NCBI RefSeq assembly: GCF_036906915.1
Contig: NZ_JBAKHX010000012.1
Coordinates: forward strand, 1-64,000
Source of the DNA: Phytohabitans sp036906915
GTDB lineage: Bacteria; Actinomycetota; Actinomycetes; Mycobacteriales; Micromonosporaceae
DNA: 64,000 bases
Direction: 5' to 3'
The stretch's first letter is position 1. Every line of letters begins with the position of its first letter. Shown here one piece after another: positions 24,509 through 33,076 of this stretch. Under the pieces are notes generated by a model. The model did no database searches. It was not told the origin of the DNA and worked only from the letters and a program-made list of their open reading frames with translations. The translations under genes were made by a program, and so were the position numbers.

Positions 24509-25190
24509 GAGGCACACCGCCTGGTGGGCCGGCACCGCGGCCACCGTCCTGGTCGCCTGCTGGGGAGTACAGCAGATCCGTTCCGGGACGGATCCCGCGG
24601 CCGGCGGGCCGCCCGCCCTGCCGGCGACCGCGAACACCGGGGCACCCGTGCGCCCCGACGACCTGCGGCACGTCGTCAATCCGGTACCGGTCGAGCGCGC
24701 CACGGCGCTCGACCGCTCGGCGCCCGCGTCGATCGTGATTCCGTCGATCAACCTGCGGGCCGCGCTCGACGAGATCGGCCTGCTGCCCGACGGTCGCATG
24801 GAGATACCGCCCTACGAGCGGGCGCACCGGGCCGCCTGGTACCGGCTCGGCCCGTCACCGGGTGAACGCGGCTCGGCGGTGATCGTGGGGCACGTCGACT
24901 CGAAGAAGGCCGTGGCCGTGTTCTGGTACCTCACCCGCGTCCAGCCCGGCGACCTGGTCGAGGTGACCCGTCAGGACGGCGACACGGCGGTGTTCACGGT
25001 GAGCTCGGTGGAGCAGTTCGCCAAGAGCCACTTCCCGGCCGACCGGGTGTACGCCGACGTCGAGGTGCCGGTACTCCGCCTGGTCACCTGCGGCGGCCCG
25101 TACGACACCTCCCGCCACGCGTACCGAGACAACGTGGTGGTGTTCGCGAGCATGACCGGCCTGCGCCCGGCAGGCTGGGAAGGCGGCTGA
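24501..25190 (+). CDS. Class F sortase
   Basis: A 229-residue protein with an N-terminal membrane anchor (WWAGTAATVLVACWG) and a sortase domain. The catalytic His is in VIVGHVDS, Cys in LRLVTCGGPYD, and an Arg in SRHAYRDNVVVFA. The TCGG signature is typical of actinobacterial class F sortases. It presumably transpeptidates or hydrolyses the sorting signal of the gene just upstream, with which it overlaps by 8 bp. It is followed by a strong bidirectional terminator. Confidence 0.88.
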   Translation: MDRRHTAWWAGTAATVLVACWGVQQIRSGTDPAAGGPPALPATANTGAPVRPDDLRHVVNPVPVERATALDRSAPASIVIPSINLRAALDEIGLLPDGRMEIPPYERAHRAAWYRLGPSPGERGSAVIVGHVDSKKAVAVFWYLTRVQPGDLVEVTRQDGDTAVFTVSSVEQFAKSHFPADRVYADVEVPVLRLVTCGGPYDTSRHAYRDNVVVFASMTGLRPAGWEGG

Positions 25191-25198
25191 AACACAGC

Positions 25199-25228
25199 GG
25201 GGGCGGCCCGCGATAGCGGGCCGCCCCC
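25199..25228. terminator. Bidirectional terminator hairpin
   Basis: A perfect 13-bp G/C stem (25199-25211 with 25216-25228) closed by GATA, placed in the 52-bp gap between the convergent sortase and ABC permease genes. There is no T-run, as usual for high-GC actinobacterial terminators. Confidence 0.75.
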
Positions 25229-25242
25229 ACCGGGGAGGCGGG

Positions 25243-27792
25243 CTACTCGTGTGCGATCGCGCGCAGCACGTCGAGGCGTGCGGCGCGGATAGCGGGCAGG
25301 ACCGCGGCGACCACTCCGACGATCGCTGCCACTGCGACGAACAGCCCCATCTGGGCCCAAGGGAGAACCAGGTCATCGATGCCCTGGTCGCGTAGCGCCC
25401 GGACCACGGAGGCGCCCAGCCCGGAGCCCACGACCACGCCGAGGATCGCGCCGAACATCGAGATGACGACGGCCTCGACGGTGACCATGCGCATGGTTTG
25501 CGCACGGCGTAGCCCGATTGCCCGCAGCAGGCCCAGCTCGCGGGTCCGCTCCAGCACCGACAGCGCCAGCGTGTTGACGATGCCGAGCACCGCGATGAGG
25601 ATCGCGAGCGCCAGCAGGATCTGGATCATCTGGAGGACACCGTCGAGGCTGCTGGTCTGCTGGTCGATGAACGTCGCCCGGTCGGCCACGGAGACCTCGG
25701 GGCTGTTGGCCAGCAGCGCCTCGACCTGCGGCTGCACCTGGGCGACGGTCGTGCCCGGCGCCAGCTTCAGGTACGCCTGGGTCGGCTTCGGCACCGCGAA
25801 CCCCTTGGCCGCCTCGACCGGCAGCACGAACCCGCCGTACAGCTCGGAGGCCTCGTAGATGCCCGACAGCGTGTACGTCTTCGGATCGCCGCGCGTGGTC
25901 TGCACCGCCAGCGACGCGCCGACCGACAGCCCGAGATCCTTCGCGGTGTCGGTGTCGACGAGCATCTGGTCGTCGCCGAGGCTGCTGATGGTGCCAGCGG
26001 TCGCCTTGGCGTGGTAGATGTCCGTGAGCGCGGCGACGTCGCTGATCGCGGTGACGCCCTCGGTCTTTCCGTTGACCTTGGCCTGGTCCCAGTAGATGCC
26101 GGCGGTCTCCTGGACACCCGGCAGCTTGGCGGCCTCGTCGAGCACCGCTGGGTCGAAGCTCGGCGGTCGCGGCCCGGTCTGGGTGCCGGAGATGACCAAC
26201 TCGGCGTCGATCGTCTCCTCCGCCAGGGCGGTGAAGCTGGCCTTGGCCGAGTCGAGGATCACCGTTACGCCCGTGACCAGCGCGATGCCCACCATGAGCG
26301 CGGCCGCGGTGATGGCGGTGCGGCGCGGGTTGCGGCCGGAGTTGAGCCGGCCCAGCTTGCCGGGGACCGACCAAGAGAAGATCCGGCCGAGCAGCGCCAC
26401 GACGGGCTTGCTGATCAGCGGGGTCAGCAGGGCCACCCCGATGAACGTCACCAGCACGCCGGCCAGGATCGTCCACAGTGTACTGTCTCCGGCGTTCCCG
26501 CTGAGGCCCAGCGCGAGCAGCGCGCCGCCCACGGCCCCGACCACCGCGCCGGCCACCGTGATCTTGGTGAGCGGCCGGTCGGGCGTCGCGACGTCCTGCA
26601 TGGCGGCGACCGGTGGGATGCGCGAGGCGCGCAGCGCCGGCAGCACCGCGGCGATCACCGTGACGAACAGGCCGACCACGAAGGCGCTGATGACCGCCGC
26701 GAGTGGTATGCCCACGGACGCCATCTCCAGCCCGCCGCCGAGCGACCCGAACGCGTACGCCAGCAGGGCGCCCACGCCGACGCCGGCGCCGAGCCCGAGC
26801 ACGGACGCGAGCAGGCCGATGACGATCGCCTCGACGAGCACCGAGCCGATCATCTGACCTCGGCTGGCGCCGACCGCCCGCATCAGCGCGAGCTCGCGGG
26901 TGCGCTGCGCCACGATGATCGAGAACGTGTTGAGGATCAGGAAGATCCCGACGAACAGCGCCACGCCGGCGAACCCGAGCAGGATGTTGTTGAAGAAGGC
27001 CAGCCCCTCCTTGAGGCTGTCGGACGCCTCGTCGGAGAGCTGCTGTCCGGTCTTCACCTCATATCCGCTGCCGAGCTTCGTGGAGATCTCGTCGCGCAGC
27101 TTGGCGTGCGAGACGCCGCTGTCGGCCTTGACCGTGATGCCGGTGTAGACGCCGGTCTCGCCGACCAGCAGCTGCTGCGCCGCCTTCTCGGTGAACGCGA
27201 CCTCCTGGACGCCGCCCAGGCTGTCACGGCCACCGCTGTATCCGAAGATGCCGACAAGGGTGAACGGCTTGGCTGGTTCGAGCGTCTGCACCCGCACCTG
27301 GTCGCCGACCTTGATCTTCGCGGCGTCGGCCACCGTCACGTTGACGGCGATCTCGTTGTCTGCCGTCGGGCCGCGCCCCTCGCGCAGCTCCGTCAGGCCG
27401 TCCTCGCCGGTCCACGCCTGGCCGATCTGCGGCGGCCCGAACGAGGTGAGCACCTTGCCGTTGCTGCCGATGACCTGGGCGCCGTCGGCGGAGACCGTGC
27501 CGGTGGCCTTGGCCACGCCCGGCACCGACCGCACCTCGTCGAGGACCGCCGCCGGGAACGGCGCCTGGACCTCCTCGCCCTCCATCTCGCTGATCTCGAT
27601 CTTCGGCTTGGCCGCCACGCCGACGTCGGTCTGCGAGTACGCGCTCGAGAACACAGCGTCGAACGAACGGCCCAGCGTGTCGGTGAGCACGAAGGCTCCC
27701 GACACGAACATCACGCCCAGCACCACGGCCAGCCCGGACAGCACCAGGCGCAGCTTGCGGGCGAGCAGGCTCTTCAGGGTCGCGCGCAGCAT
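25243..27792 (-). CDS. ABC transporter permease, FtsX/MacB type
   Basis: An 849-residue permease with two FtsX-like membrane modules, each preceded by a large extracytoplasmic domain. Membrane helices are near residues 15-40, 265-290, 315-345 and 365-390, then 420-450, and the last three lie in 720-840. Such duplicated permeases pair with a LolD/MacB-like ATPase for export of lipids, peptides or antibiotics rather than import. The ATG follows the ATPase stop directly (TAGATG). With the neighbouring two-component system this suggests an envelope-stress or antimicrobial-resistance module. Confidence 0.9.
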   Translation of the reverse strand: MLRATLKSLLARKLRLVLSGLAVVLGVMFVSGAFVLTDTLGRSFDAVFSSAYSQTDVGVAAKPKIEISEMEGEEVQAPFPAAVLDEVRSVPGVAKATGTVSADGAQVIGSNGKVLTSFGPPQIGQAWTGEDGLTELREGRGPTADNEIAVNVTVADAAKIKVGDQVRVQTLEPAKPFTLVGIFGYSGGRDSLGGVQEVAFTEKAAQQLLVGETGVYTGITVKADSGVSHAKLRDEISTKLGSGYEVKTGQQLSDEASDSLKEGLAFFNNILLGFAGVALFVGIFLILNTFSIIVAQRTRELALMRAVGASRGQMIGSVLVEAIVIGLLASVLGLGAGVGVGALLAYAFGSLGGGLEMASVGIPLAAVISAFVVGLFVTVIAAVLPALRASRIPPVAAMQDVATPDRPLTKITVAGAVVGAVGGALLALGLSGNAGDSTLWTILAGVLVTFIGVALLTPLISKPVVALLGRIFSWSVPGKLGRLNSGRNPRRTAITAAALMVGIALVTGVTVILDSAKASFTALAEETIDAELVISGTQTGPRPPSFDPAVLDEAAKLPGVQETAGIYWDQAKVNGKTEGVTAISDVAALTDIYHAKATAGTISSLGDDQMLVDTDTAKDLGLSVGASLAVQTTRGDPKTYTLSGIYEASELYGGFVLPVEAAKGFAVPKPTQAYLKLAPGTTVAQVQPQVEALLANSPEVSVADRATFIDQQTSSLDGVLQMIQILLALAILIAVLGIVNTLALSVLERTRELGLLRAIGLRRAQTMRMVTVEAVVISMFGAILGVVVGSGLGASVVRALRDQGIDDLVLPWAQMGLFVAVAAIVGVVAAVLPAIRAARLDVLRAIAHE

Positions 27793-28563
27793 CTACTCCG
27801 CCACCCCGACAGTGAGCACGTCGAGCCGCTTCATGGTGTCGAGGACCGCCTCGGGCGTCGGGTCCAGCAGCTCGGAGACGATCTGCCCGTCGGCGAGGAA
27901 CACCACGCGGTCGGCGTAGGACGCCGCAACCGGGTCGTGGGTGACCATGACGATGGTCTGGCCGTACTCGCGCACCGAGCGCATCAGGAAGCCCAGCACC
28001 TCGGCGCCCGAACGGGAGTCGAGGTTACCGGTCGGCTCGTCGGCGAAGATGACCTCCGGACGGGCGACCAGCGCACGGGCGCAGGCGACGCGCTGCTGCT
28101 GGCCGCCGGACAGCTGGCTGGGCCGGTGGCCGAGCCGGTCGCGCAGCCCGACGGTGTCTATCACCGTGTCGAACCACGCCTGGTCGGGCTTGCGGCCGGC
28201 GATCGACAGCGGCAGCAGGATGTTTTCCTGAGCGGTCAGGGTCGGCAGCAGGTTGAACTGCTGGAAGATGAACCCGACCTTGTCGCGGCGCAGCCTCGTC
28301 AGGCCGGCGTCGCCGAGCCCCGTCACCTGGGTGCCGCCGATGAAGACGTGCCCCCGGGTGACCGCGTCGAGCCCGGCCAAGCAGTGCATCAGTGTGGACT
28401 TGCCGGAGCCGGATGGCCCCATGATCGCCGTGAACCGGCCGCGCTCGAAGTCGGCCGTCACCCCCCGCAACGCGATGACCTGGGCCTCGCCCGAGCCATA
28501 CACCTTCCACACGTCGCTCGCGCGGGCCGCCACGTGCGTGTCGCTCGCCGACGTCGCAGTCAC
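27793..28563 (-). CDS. ABC transporter ATP-binding protein, MacB/LolD type
   Basis: A 256-residue ATPase with Walker A GPSGSGKST (about residue 48), Q-loop FIFQQFNLLPTL, signature LSGGQQQR (about 149), Walker B VIFADEPTG and the H-loop MVTHDP. It energises the adjacent FtsX-type permease. GTG 28563 is chosen because GGGGAAG lies 6 nt upstream; the longer frame would run through the operator-like dyads. A 319-bp gap with those dyads precedes it, so it likely has its own regulated promoter. Confidence 0.92.
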   Translation of the reverse strand: MTATSASDTHVAARASDVWKVYGSGEAQVIALRGVTADFERGRFTAIMGPSGSGKSTLMHCLAGLDAVTRGHVFIGGTQVTGLGDAGLTRLRRDKVGFIFQQFNLLPTLTAQENILLPLSIAGRKPDQAWFDTVIDTVGLRDRLGHRPSQLSGGQQQRVACARALVARPEVIFADEPTGNLDSRSGAEVLGFLMRSVREYGQTIVMVTHDPVAASYADRVVFLADGQIVSELLDPTPEAVLDTMKRLDVLTVGVAE

Positions 28564-28847
28564 TACTTCCCCCTCGTATAAAACAAATGGTCCGGCCGGG
28601 GTGTCGGCCCGGCCGGCAGCATTAATCGTGGGGGCCGCGGACGCTGAAATCGTCCGTCCGCGGTCGGAACCGGAGACCCATCTTTCGGTGCGGGCCACCC
28701 CCGAGGTGCGCTCAGGGTCACCCCTGAGCGCACCCGGCAAGATCTCGAAGAGACCTTCCCCCGAATGCCTTCGACACTCAGAGTAGGTGTCGCAGCAGGC
28801 CGGGCCGTCCTGCTGCGGGAGAGTCTTCTGGTACGCCCACCGGGCGC
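28564..28847. promoter_or_regulatory. Regulatory region of the ABC operon with three dyads
   Basis: Three inverted repeats lie upstream of the ATPase start. (1) 28592-28616: CCGGCCGGG and its complement around a 7-nt loop. (2) 28635-28663: CCGCGGAC with GTCCGCGG. (3) 28706-28733: GTGCGCTCAGGG and its exact complement around TCAC. The third, a 12-bp perfect dyad 143-170 bp upstream, is the best candidate binding site for the neighbouring LuxR-type response regulator. No gene is credible in this interval. Confidence 0.55.
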
Positions 28848-28882
28848 CGCCTCCTCCACCCTGAGGAGGAGCGAAGGAGGCG
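28848..28882 (-). terminator. Terminator-like hairpin after the response regulator
   Basis: CGCCTCCT (28848-28855) pairs with AGGAGGCG (28875-28882), and an inner CCTC/GAGG dyad is possible. It directly abuts the TAA of the response regulator gene (28883-28885), separating it from the ABC operon. Confidence 0.55.
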
Positions 28883-29563
28883 TTACGCGCCCGGCCGGAC
28901 CAGCCCGGTCTCGTACGCCAGCACGACCGCCTGTACCCGGTCGCGCAGCCCCAGCTTGGTCAGCACATGCCCGACGTGGGTCTTGATCGTCGTCTCGCTG
29001 ACCGACAGCGCCGCCGCGATCTCCGCGTTCGACAGACCCTTCGACACCTGGATCAGCACCTCGCGCTCGCGCTCGGTGAGCGAGTCCAGAGCCTTCGGCG
29101 GGGTGGCCGACGGGTCGGGCAGCGAGTCGGCGAACCGGTCCAGCAGGCGCTTGAGGATGCGCGGGGCGACCACCGCCTCGCCAGCCGCGACCGTGCGGAT
29201 CGCCACCACCAGGTCCTCCGCGGGCACATCCTTGGCGAGGAAGCCGCTCGCGCCGGCCCGCAGCGCCCCCACCACGTACTCGTCCAGGTCGAACGTGGTC
29301 AGGATCAGCACCCGCACCGGCAGCCGCGCGTCGACGATCGAGCGGGTCGCGGCCACCCCGTCCATGCGGGGCATCCGGATGTCCATGAGCACCACGTCGG
29401 GCAGCAATCGGCGGGCCAGGTCGACCGCCTCCGCGCCGTCGCTGGCCTCGCCGACGATGTCGAGGTCGTCTTCGGCGCCCAGCACCATGCGGAACCCCGT
29501 GCGCAGCAACGGCTGGTCGTCGGCCAGCAGGATCCGCACCGGCCGCTCTTCGCTCGCCACCAT
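28883..29563 (-). CDS. NarL/LuxR-type response regulator
   Basis: A 226-residue response regulator. The receiver domain spans residues 9-125, with the acidic pair Asp15-Asp16, phospho-acceptor Asp61 (VVLMDIRMP), Thr in LILTTFD and Lys in FLAKDVPAED. The C-terminal LuxR HTH (about 160-220) contains LTEREREVLIQVSKGLSNAEIA. It is co-transcribed with the upstream histidine kinase (28-bp gap) and probably regulates the following ABC genes. Confidence 0.93.
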   Translation of the reverse strand: MVASEERPVRILLADDQPLLRTGFRMVLGAEDDLDIVGEASDGAEAVDLARRLLPDVVLMDIRMPRMDGVAATRSIVDARLPVRVLILTTFDLDEYVVGALRAGASGFLAKDVPAEDLVVAIRTVAAGEAVVAPRILKRLLDRFADSLPDPSATPPKALDSLTEREREVLIQVSKGLSNAEIAAALSVSETTIKTHVGHVLTKLGLRDRVQAVVLAYETGLVRPGA

Positions 29564-29591
29564 CTCGTCGTCCCCCGTCAGCCGAATCCGG

Positions 29592-30908
29592 TCAGCTCTG
29601 CTCCATCGGGATCTTCGCGTACACCCGGAAACCGCCGCCCGGCCGGGGCCCGGTGCGCAGCGTGCCGCCGTACAGGGCGACCCGCTCCCGCATCCCGACC
29701 AGGCCGTGGCCGACGTAGTCGGAGCCGGGTGCCGGGCCGCGCCCGGTGTCGAAGATCTCCACGATGAGCCAGTACACGCCGAAGCTGAGCCGGACCTGTG
29801 CGGTGGCCGCGCCCGCGTGCTTGAGCGCGTTGGTCAGCGCCTCCTGGACGATACGGTAGATGGTCAGCGCCACGCCCGGCGCCAGCGAGCCGGGAGAGCC
29901 GTCGACCCGCAGTGACACCGGCAGCCCGGCCTCGCGCACCTGCTCCACCAGCGACTCGATCCCGGCGAGCCCCGGCTGCGGCGCCATCTCCGCCGCCGGC
30001 TCGGCCTCGGTGCGCAGCACGTCGAGCAGGCGGCGCATCTCGCGCAGCGTGGCGCGGCTGGTGTCTTCGATCGTGCTGAGCGCCTCGTCGGCGGCGTCCG
30101 GGTCGCGGCCCAGCACCCGCCGGGCCCCGGTGGCGAGCACGCCCATCACGCTCACGTGGTGCGCCACCATGTCGTGCAGCTCGCGGGCGATCCGTCGCCG
30201 CTCCTCGGCCACCGCCTGCTCGGCGAGGGCGCGCTGATTCTCCTCGGCGGCTCGGGCCCGCTCCTCCAAAGCCTGCGTGGAGGCGCGGCGGGCGTGCACG
30301 GTGCGGCCGATGAAGAAGCACACCATCCCGAGCAGCCCGTTGAGGAACATGATGTAGCCGGTCGACATGTCTTCCGGCTTGGACGCGTCGGGGGTCAGGG
30401 CGTTGACCACGAGGACGGGCAGCCACATCGCCGCGAGCGCGAGCACCGCGCCGCGCAGGGGGAAGTGGGCGGCCGTCGAGTACGTCAGCACGACGATCGC
30501 CACCACGACGGTGACCGGCTGGACCGTGACCACGGCGCCGATGACCAGCGCCGCCGTGGTCAGGACGACGGCGGCCCAGGGCGCCACGCGACGCATCGCG
30601 ATGGGTACCGCGCACACGACGCTGCTCGCGATCGCGACCGCCCAGCCGCGCTCGCGCATGTCGGCCGGGCCGGTGGCGACGAGTACCAGCTCGATGGCCA
30701 CGGCAGCGGCGGCGAGCAGCGCGTCCGCGCGCAGGCTCCGCCGAGCGTGCCGCCCCAACGGCAGCACGCTCGCCCATCGGGGTACCGCCGTGTTTGGTGG
30801 CTCGCTCGCTCGCGCGGCGCCAAAGTCGACGCCTTCCTTCGCGCCGCGCCCCGGCTGCGTCGGCGCGTCACTCAGTCCAGGCGCCGACGCGCCAGCTCGC
30901 TCGCTCAC
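29592..30908 (-). CDS. Sensor histidine kinase, NarX/DesK-like (HisKA_3)
   Basis: A 438-residue kinase. A Gly/Ala-rich cytoplasmic N-terminus of about 45 residues is followed by four to five membrane helices (about 60-205), then a HisKA_3 dimerisation domain with RRRIARELHDMVAHHVSVM (phospho-His about 245) and a C-terminal ATPase domain (IVQEALTNALKHA N-box, GHGLVGMRERV G-box). No extracellular sensor loop of any size, so it may sense membrane stress or the ABC transporter itself. The GTG has GGAGG 4-5 nt upstream. The coding region for the N-terminus includes dyads and CTCG repeats (30810-30900). Confidence 0.9.
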   Translation of the reverse strand: MSERAGASAPGLSDAPTQPGRGAKEGVDFGAARASEPPNTAVPRWASVLPLGRHARRSLRADALLAAAAVAIELVLVATGPADMRERGWAVAIASSVVCAVPIAMRRVAPWAAVVLTTAALVIGAVVTVQPVTVVVAIVVLTYSTAAHFPLRGAVLALAAMWLPVLVVNALTPDASKPEDMSTGYIMFLNGLLGMVCFFIGRTVHARRASTQALEERARAAEENQRALAEQAVAEERRRIARELHDMVAHHVSVMGVLATGARRVLGRDPDAADEALSTIEDTSRATLREMRRLLDVLRTEAEPAAEMAPQPGLAGIESLVEQVREAGLPVSLRVDGSPGSLAPGVALTIYRIVQEALTNALKHAGAATAQVRLSFGVYWLIVEIFDTGRGPAPGSDYVGHGLVGMRERVALYGGTLRTGPRPGGGFRVYAKIPMEQS

Positions 30909-30937
30909 TGAGCCTCCGCCGGTGCCATGTTCTGACG

Positions 30938-31867
30938 CTATCCGGTAACGGGTGTTGCTCCTTCGTCACCGGTGGCGAGGCGGTCATCCTCCGCGAGGAG
31001 GAGGGCGGGTGCGCTGGTCTCCTGCTCGGCCTCGCGGGTGGGCTCGGGGAACGGCGGCGGGGTGCCGCCGAATGCGGGGCACAGCGCCTGGTGGCTGCAC
31101 CAGTCGCACAACCGGCTGGGCTTGGGACGGAAGTCGCGGGTCGTCTTCGCGTGCTCGATCGCCCGCCACAGCGCCAGCAGCGTGCGCTCGAACCGGGCCA
31201 GCTCCTCGGCGTCGGGCGAGTAGTCGCAGACCTCCTGGTCGCGCAGGTACAGCAGGCGGAGGACGCGCGGCACCACGCCGCGGGTGCGCCACAGCACCAG
31301 CGCGTAGAACTTGAGCTGAAACAGCGCGCGCGCCTCGAACGCCTCGCGCGGCGCCCCGCCGGTCTTGTAGTCGACCACCCGTAGGTCGCCCGCCGGCGAC
31401 ACGTCGAGCCGGTCGACGTATCCACGGATCAGGAGCTGCTCGTCGACCAGGGTGGCGATCAGGGTCTCCCGCTCGGCGGGCTCCAGCCGGCGCGGATCCT
31501 CCACAGTGAAGTATCCCTCGAGCAGCTGGCGGGTCGACGCGAAGAACTCCTCGCCGCCCTCGGCGACCAGCTCGGCCAGGTCGGGCGCCTCGGCCACGAG
31601 GCGCCCCCACTCTCCAGTCACCAGGCCAGCGGCTGCCGCCGGCACGCGCTCGGCCGCCGGCAGGTCGAACAGGCGCTCCAGCACGGCGTGCACGAGCGTG
31701 CCGCGGGCCTGGTCGGGCGTCGGGCGCTCGGGCAGCCGGTCGATGCTGCGGAAACGGTAGAGCAGGGGGCAGGTCTTGAAGTCGGCCGCACGCGACGGAG
31801 AGAGCGTGGGATACCTGACTTCTTGCTCCGTCGCCGTCACAGGGAACACGTGCTCCACCGCCGTCAT
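30938..31867 (-). CDS. RecB-family PD-(D/E)XK nuclease
   Basis: A 309-residue single-domain nuclease related to the C-terminus of RecB/AddB and to Cas4. The catalytic core is GYVDRLDVS...LRVVDYKTG (Asp, Asp-x-Lys). A first Cys (KTCPLLYRFR, about 34) and the C-terminal CDWCSHQALCP cluster would bind a 4Fe-4S centre. It acts on single-stranded or processed DNA ends. In M. tuberculosis the same gene lies next to trmI. ATG 31867 is 7 nt from the box TAGCCT (31875-31880). The gene is 29 bp upstream of the histidine kinase and may be co-transcribed. Confidence 0.88.
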   Translation of the reverse strand: MTAVEHVFPVTATEQEVRYPTLSPSRAADFKTCPLLYRFRSIDRLPERPTPDQARGTLVHAVLERLFDLPAAERVPAAAAGLVTGEWGRLVAEAPDLAELVAEGGEEFFASTRQLLEGYFTVEDPRRLEPAERETLIATLVDEQLLIRGYVDRLDVSPAGDLRVVDYKTGGAPREAFEARALFQLKFYALVLWRTRGVVPRVLRLLYLRDQEVCDYSPDAEELARFERTLLALWRAIEHAKTTRDFRPKPSRLCDWCSHQALCPAFGGTPPPFPEPTREAEQETSAPALLLAEDDRLATGDEGATPVTG

Positions 31868-31874
31868 AGGGAAA

Positions 31875-31929
31875 AGGCTATGGCACGGGTATGACAGTTC
31901 GCCGCGCCGCGCCCGGCAACCCGTAGCAT
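31875..31929. promoter_or_regulatory. Divergent RecB-like / site-2 protease promoters
   Basis: A minus-strand TAGCCT (31875-31880) lies 7 nt from the nuclease ATG and a plus-strand TAGCAT (31924-31929) lies 7 nt from the protease GTG. Both look leaderless. Confidence 0.5.
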
Positions 31930-31936
31930 CGAAGGC

Positions 31937-33076
31937 GTGGCACAGGAACCGACCGAGCGCCGGCCCGGAATGACGCTTGGCCGGGTCTTCGGCGTCCCGC
32001 TGTACCTGAACGCCTCGATGCTGCTGCTCGCCCTGCTCGTCACCGTGTTGTACGGCGAGTTCGTGCGCGACCGGCTGGAGCTGTCGCAGCTCGCCGGATA
32101 CGCCGTGGGCTTCGGGTTCGTGGTCTGCCTGCTCGGCTCGGTGCTGCTGCACGAGCTCGGTCACGCGCTGACGGCGCGCCGGTACGGCATCGGTGTGCGC
32201 GGGATCACGCTGGAGCTACTCGGCGGATACACCGAGATGGACCGCGACGCGCCCAGCCCCAAGGTCGACCTGCTGGTCTCGCTCGCCGGGCCCGCCGTGT
32301 CGCTGGTGCTCGGCGTGGGGGCAGCGTTCGCGACCGCCGCGCTGCCCGAGCGCACGCTGCCGCACCAGCTCGCGTTCCAGCTCGCGATCAGCAACATCGT
32401 GGTCGCGGTGTTCAACTCGCTGCCCGGCCTGCCGCTCGACGGCGGGCGGGCGCTGCGCGCCGGCGTGTGGGCGGTCAGCCGCGACCGGCACCTCGGCACC
32501 GAGGTCGCCGGCTGGGTCGGCCGGGCGGTCGCGATCGGCACCGCGCTGGCGGTCGCCCTGCTCACGGCCACCGGCCTGCTCTCGCCGTTCGGCCTCGCGT
32601 TCATGCTGCTGGTGGCGTTCACGCTGTGGCAGGGCGCCGGGCAGTCCATCCGGGCGGCGCGCATCAGTCGACGGTTCCCGCTGATCGACCTCGCGCGCCT
32701 CGCGCGGCCGGTGTTCTCCGTGCCGACCGGCACGCCCCTCGCGGAGGCCCAGCGGCGCGGCAACGACGCGGGCCGTCCGGATGCCTCGCTGGGCGTGTCC
32801 GACTCGGCCGGCCGGCTGGTGGCGCTGGTCGATCGGGCCGCGGCCGCCGCCGTGCCCATGGAGCGCCGCCCGTGGGTTGCGGTCGACTCGGTCTCGCGCG
32901 GCATCGACGGCATCTACGCGATGCCCATCGACCTGAGCGGCGAGCAGGTGATCAAAACGGTGCAGGCGCACCCGGGTGCGCAGTACCTCGTGACGTCAGG
33001 CGAAGATGTGGTTGGCGTTCTGCACGTCGCCGACCTGGCACAGCTTTTGGAGCCCAAACGGAGTATGAACCAGTGA
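31937..33076 (+). CDS. Site-2 protease family zinc metalloprotease (M50)
   Basis: A 379-residue intramembrane protease. The active-site HELGH is in a membrane helix (about residues 72-76), the second motif LPLDGGRALRAG at about 163 carries the third ligand Asp, and five to six membrane helices lie between residues 20 and 235. The C-terminal 140 residues resemble a CBS-type sensor domain. Such proteases release membrane-bound regulators or clear signal peptides. The stop overlaps the trmI GTG (GTGA), so the two are coupled. Confidence 0.9.
   Translation: MAQEPTERRPGMTLGRVFGVPLYLNASMLLLALLVTVLYGEFVRDRLELSQLAGYAVGFGFVVCLLGSVLLHELGHALTARRYGIGVRGITLELLGGYTEMDRDAPSPKVDLLVSLAGPAVSLVLGVGAAFATAALPERTLPHQLAFQLAISNIVVAVFNSLPGLPLDGGRALRAGVWAVSRDRHLGTEVAGWVGRAVAIGTALAVALLTATGLLSPFGLAFMLLVAFTLWQGAGQSIRAARISRRFPLIDLARLARPVFSVPTGTPLAEAQRRGNDAGRPDASLGVSDSAGRLVALVDRAAAAAVPMERRPWVAVDSVSRGIDGIYAMPIDLSGEQVIKTVQAHPGAQYLVTSGEDVVGVLHVADLAQLLEPKRSMNQ

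Noticed and set aside
26011..28581. Plus-strand open frame of about 856 codons antisense to the ABC genes
   Set aside because: His/Arg/Gly-rich shadow composition; the minus strand holds recognisable FtsX permease and ATPase motifs.
30810..30900. CTCGCTCG repeats and dyads as a separate regulatory element
   Set aside because: They fall inside the N-terminal codons of the histidine kinase, whose GTG start has a good ribosome site, so coding use is the simpler reading.
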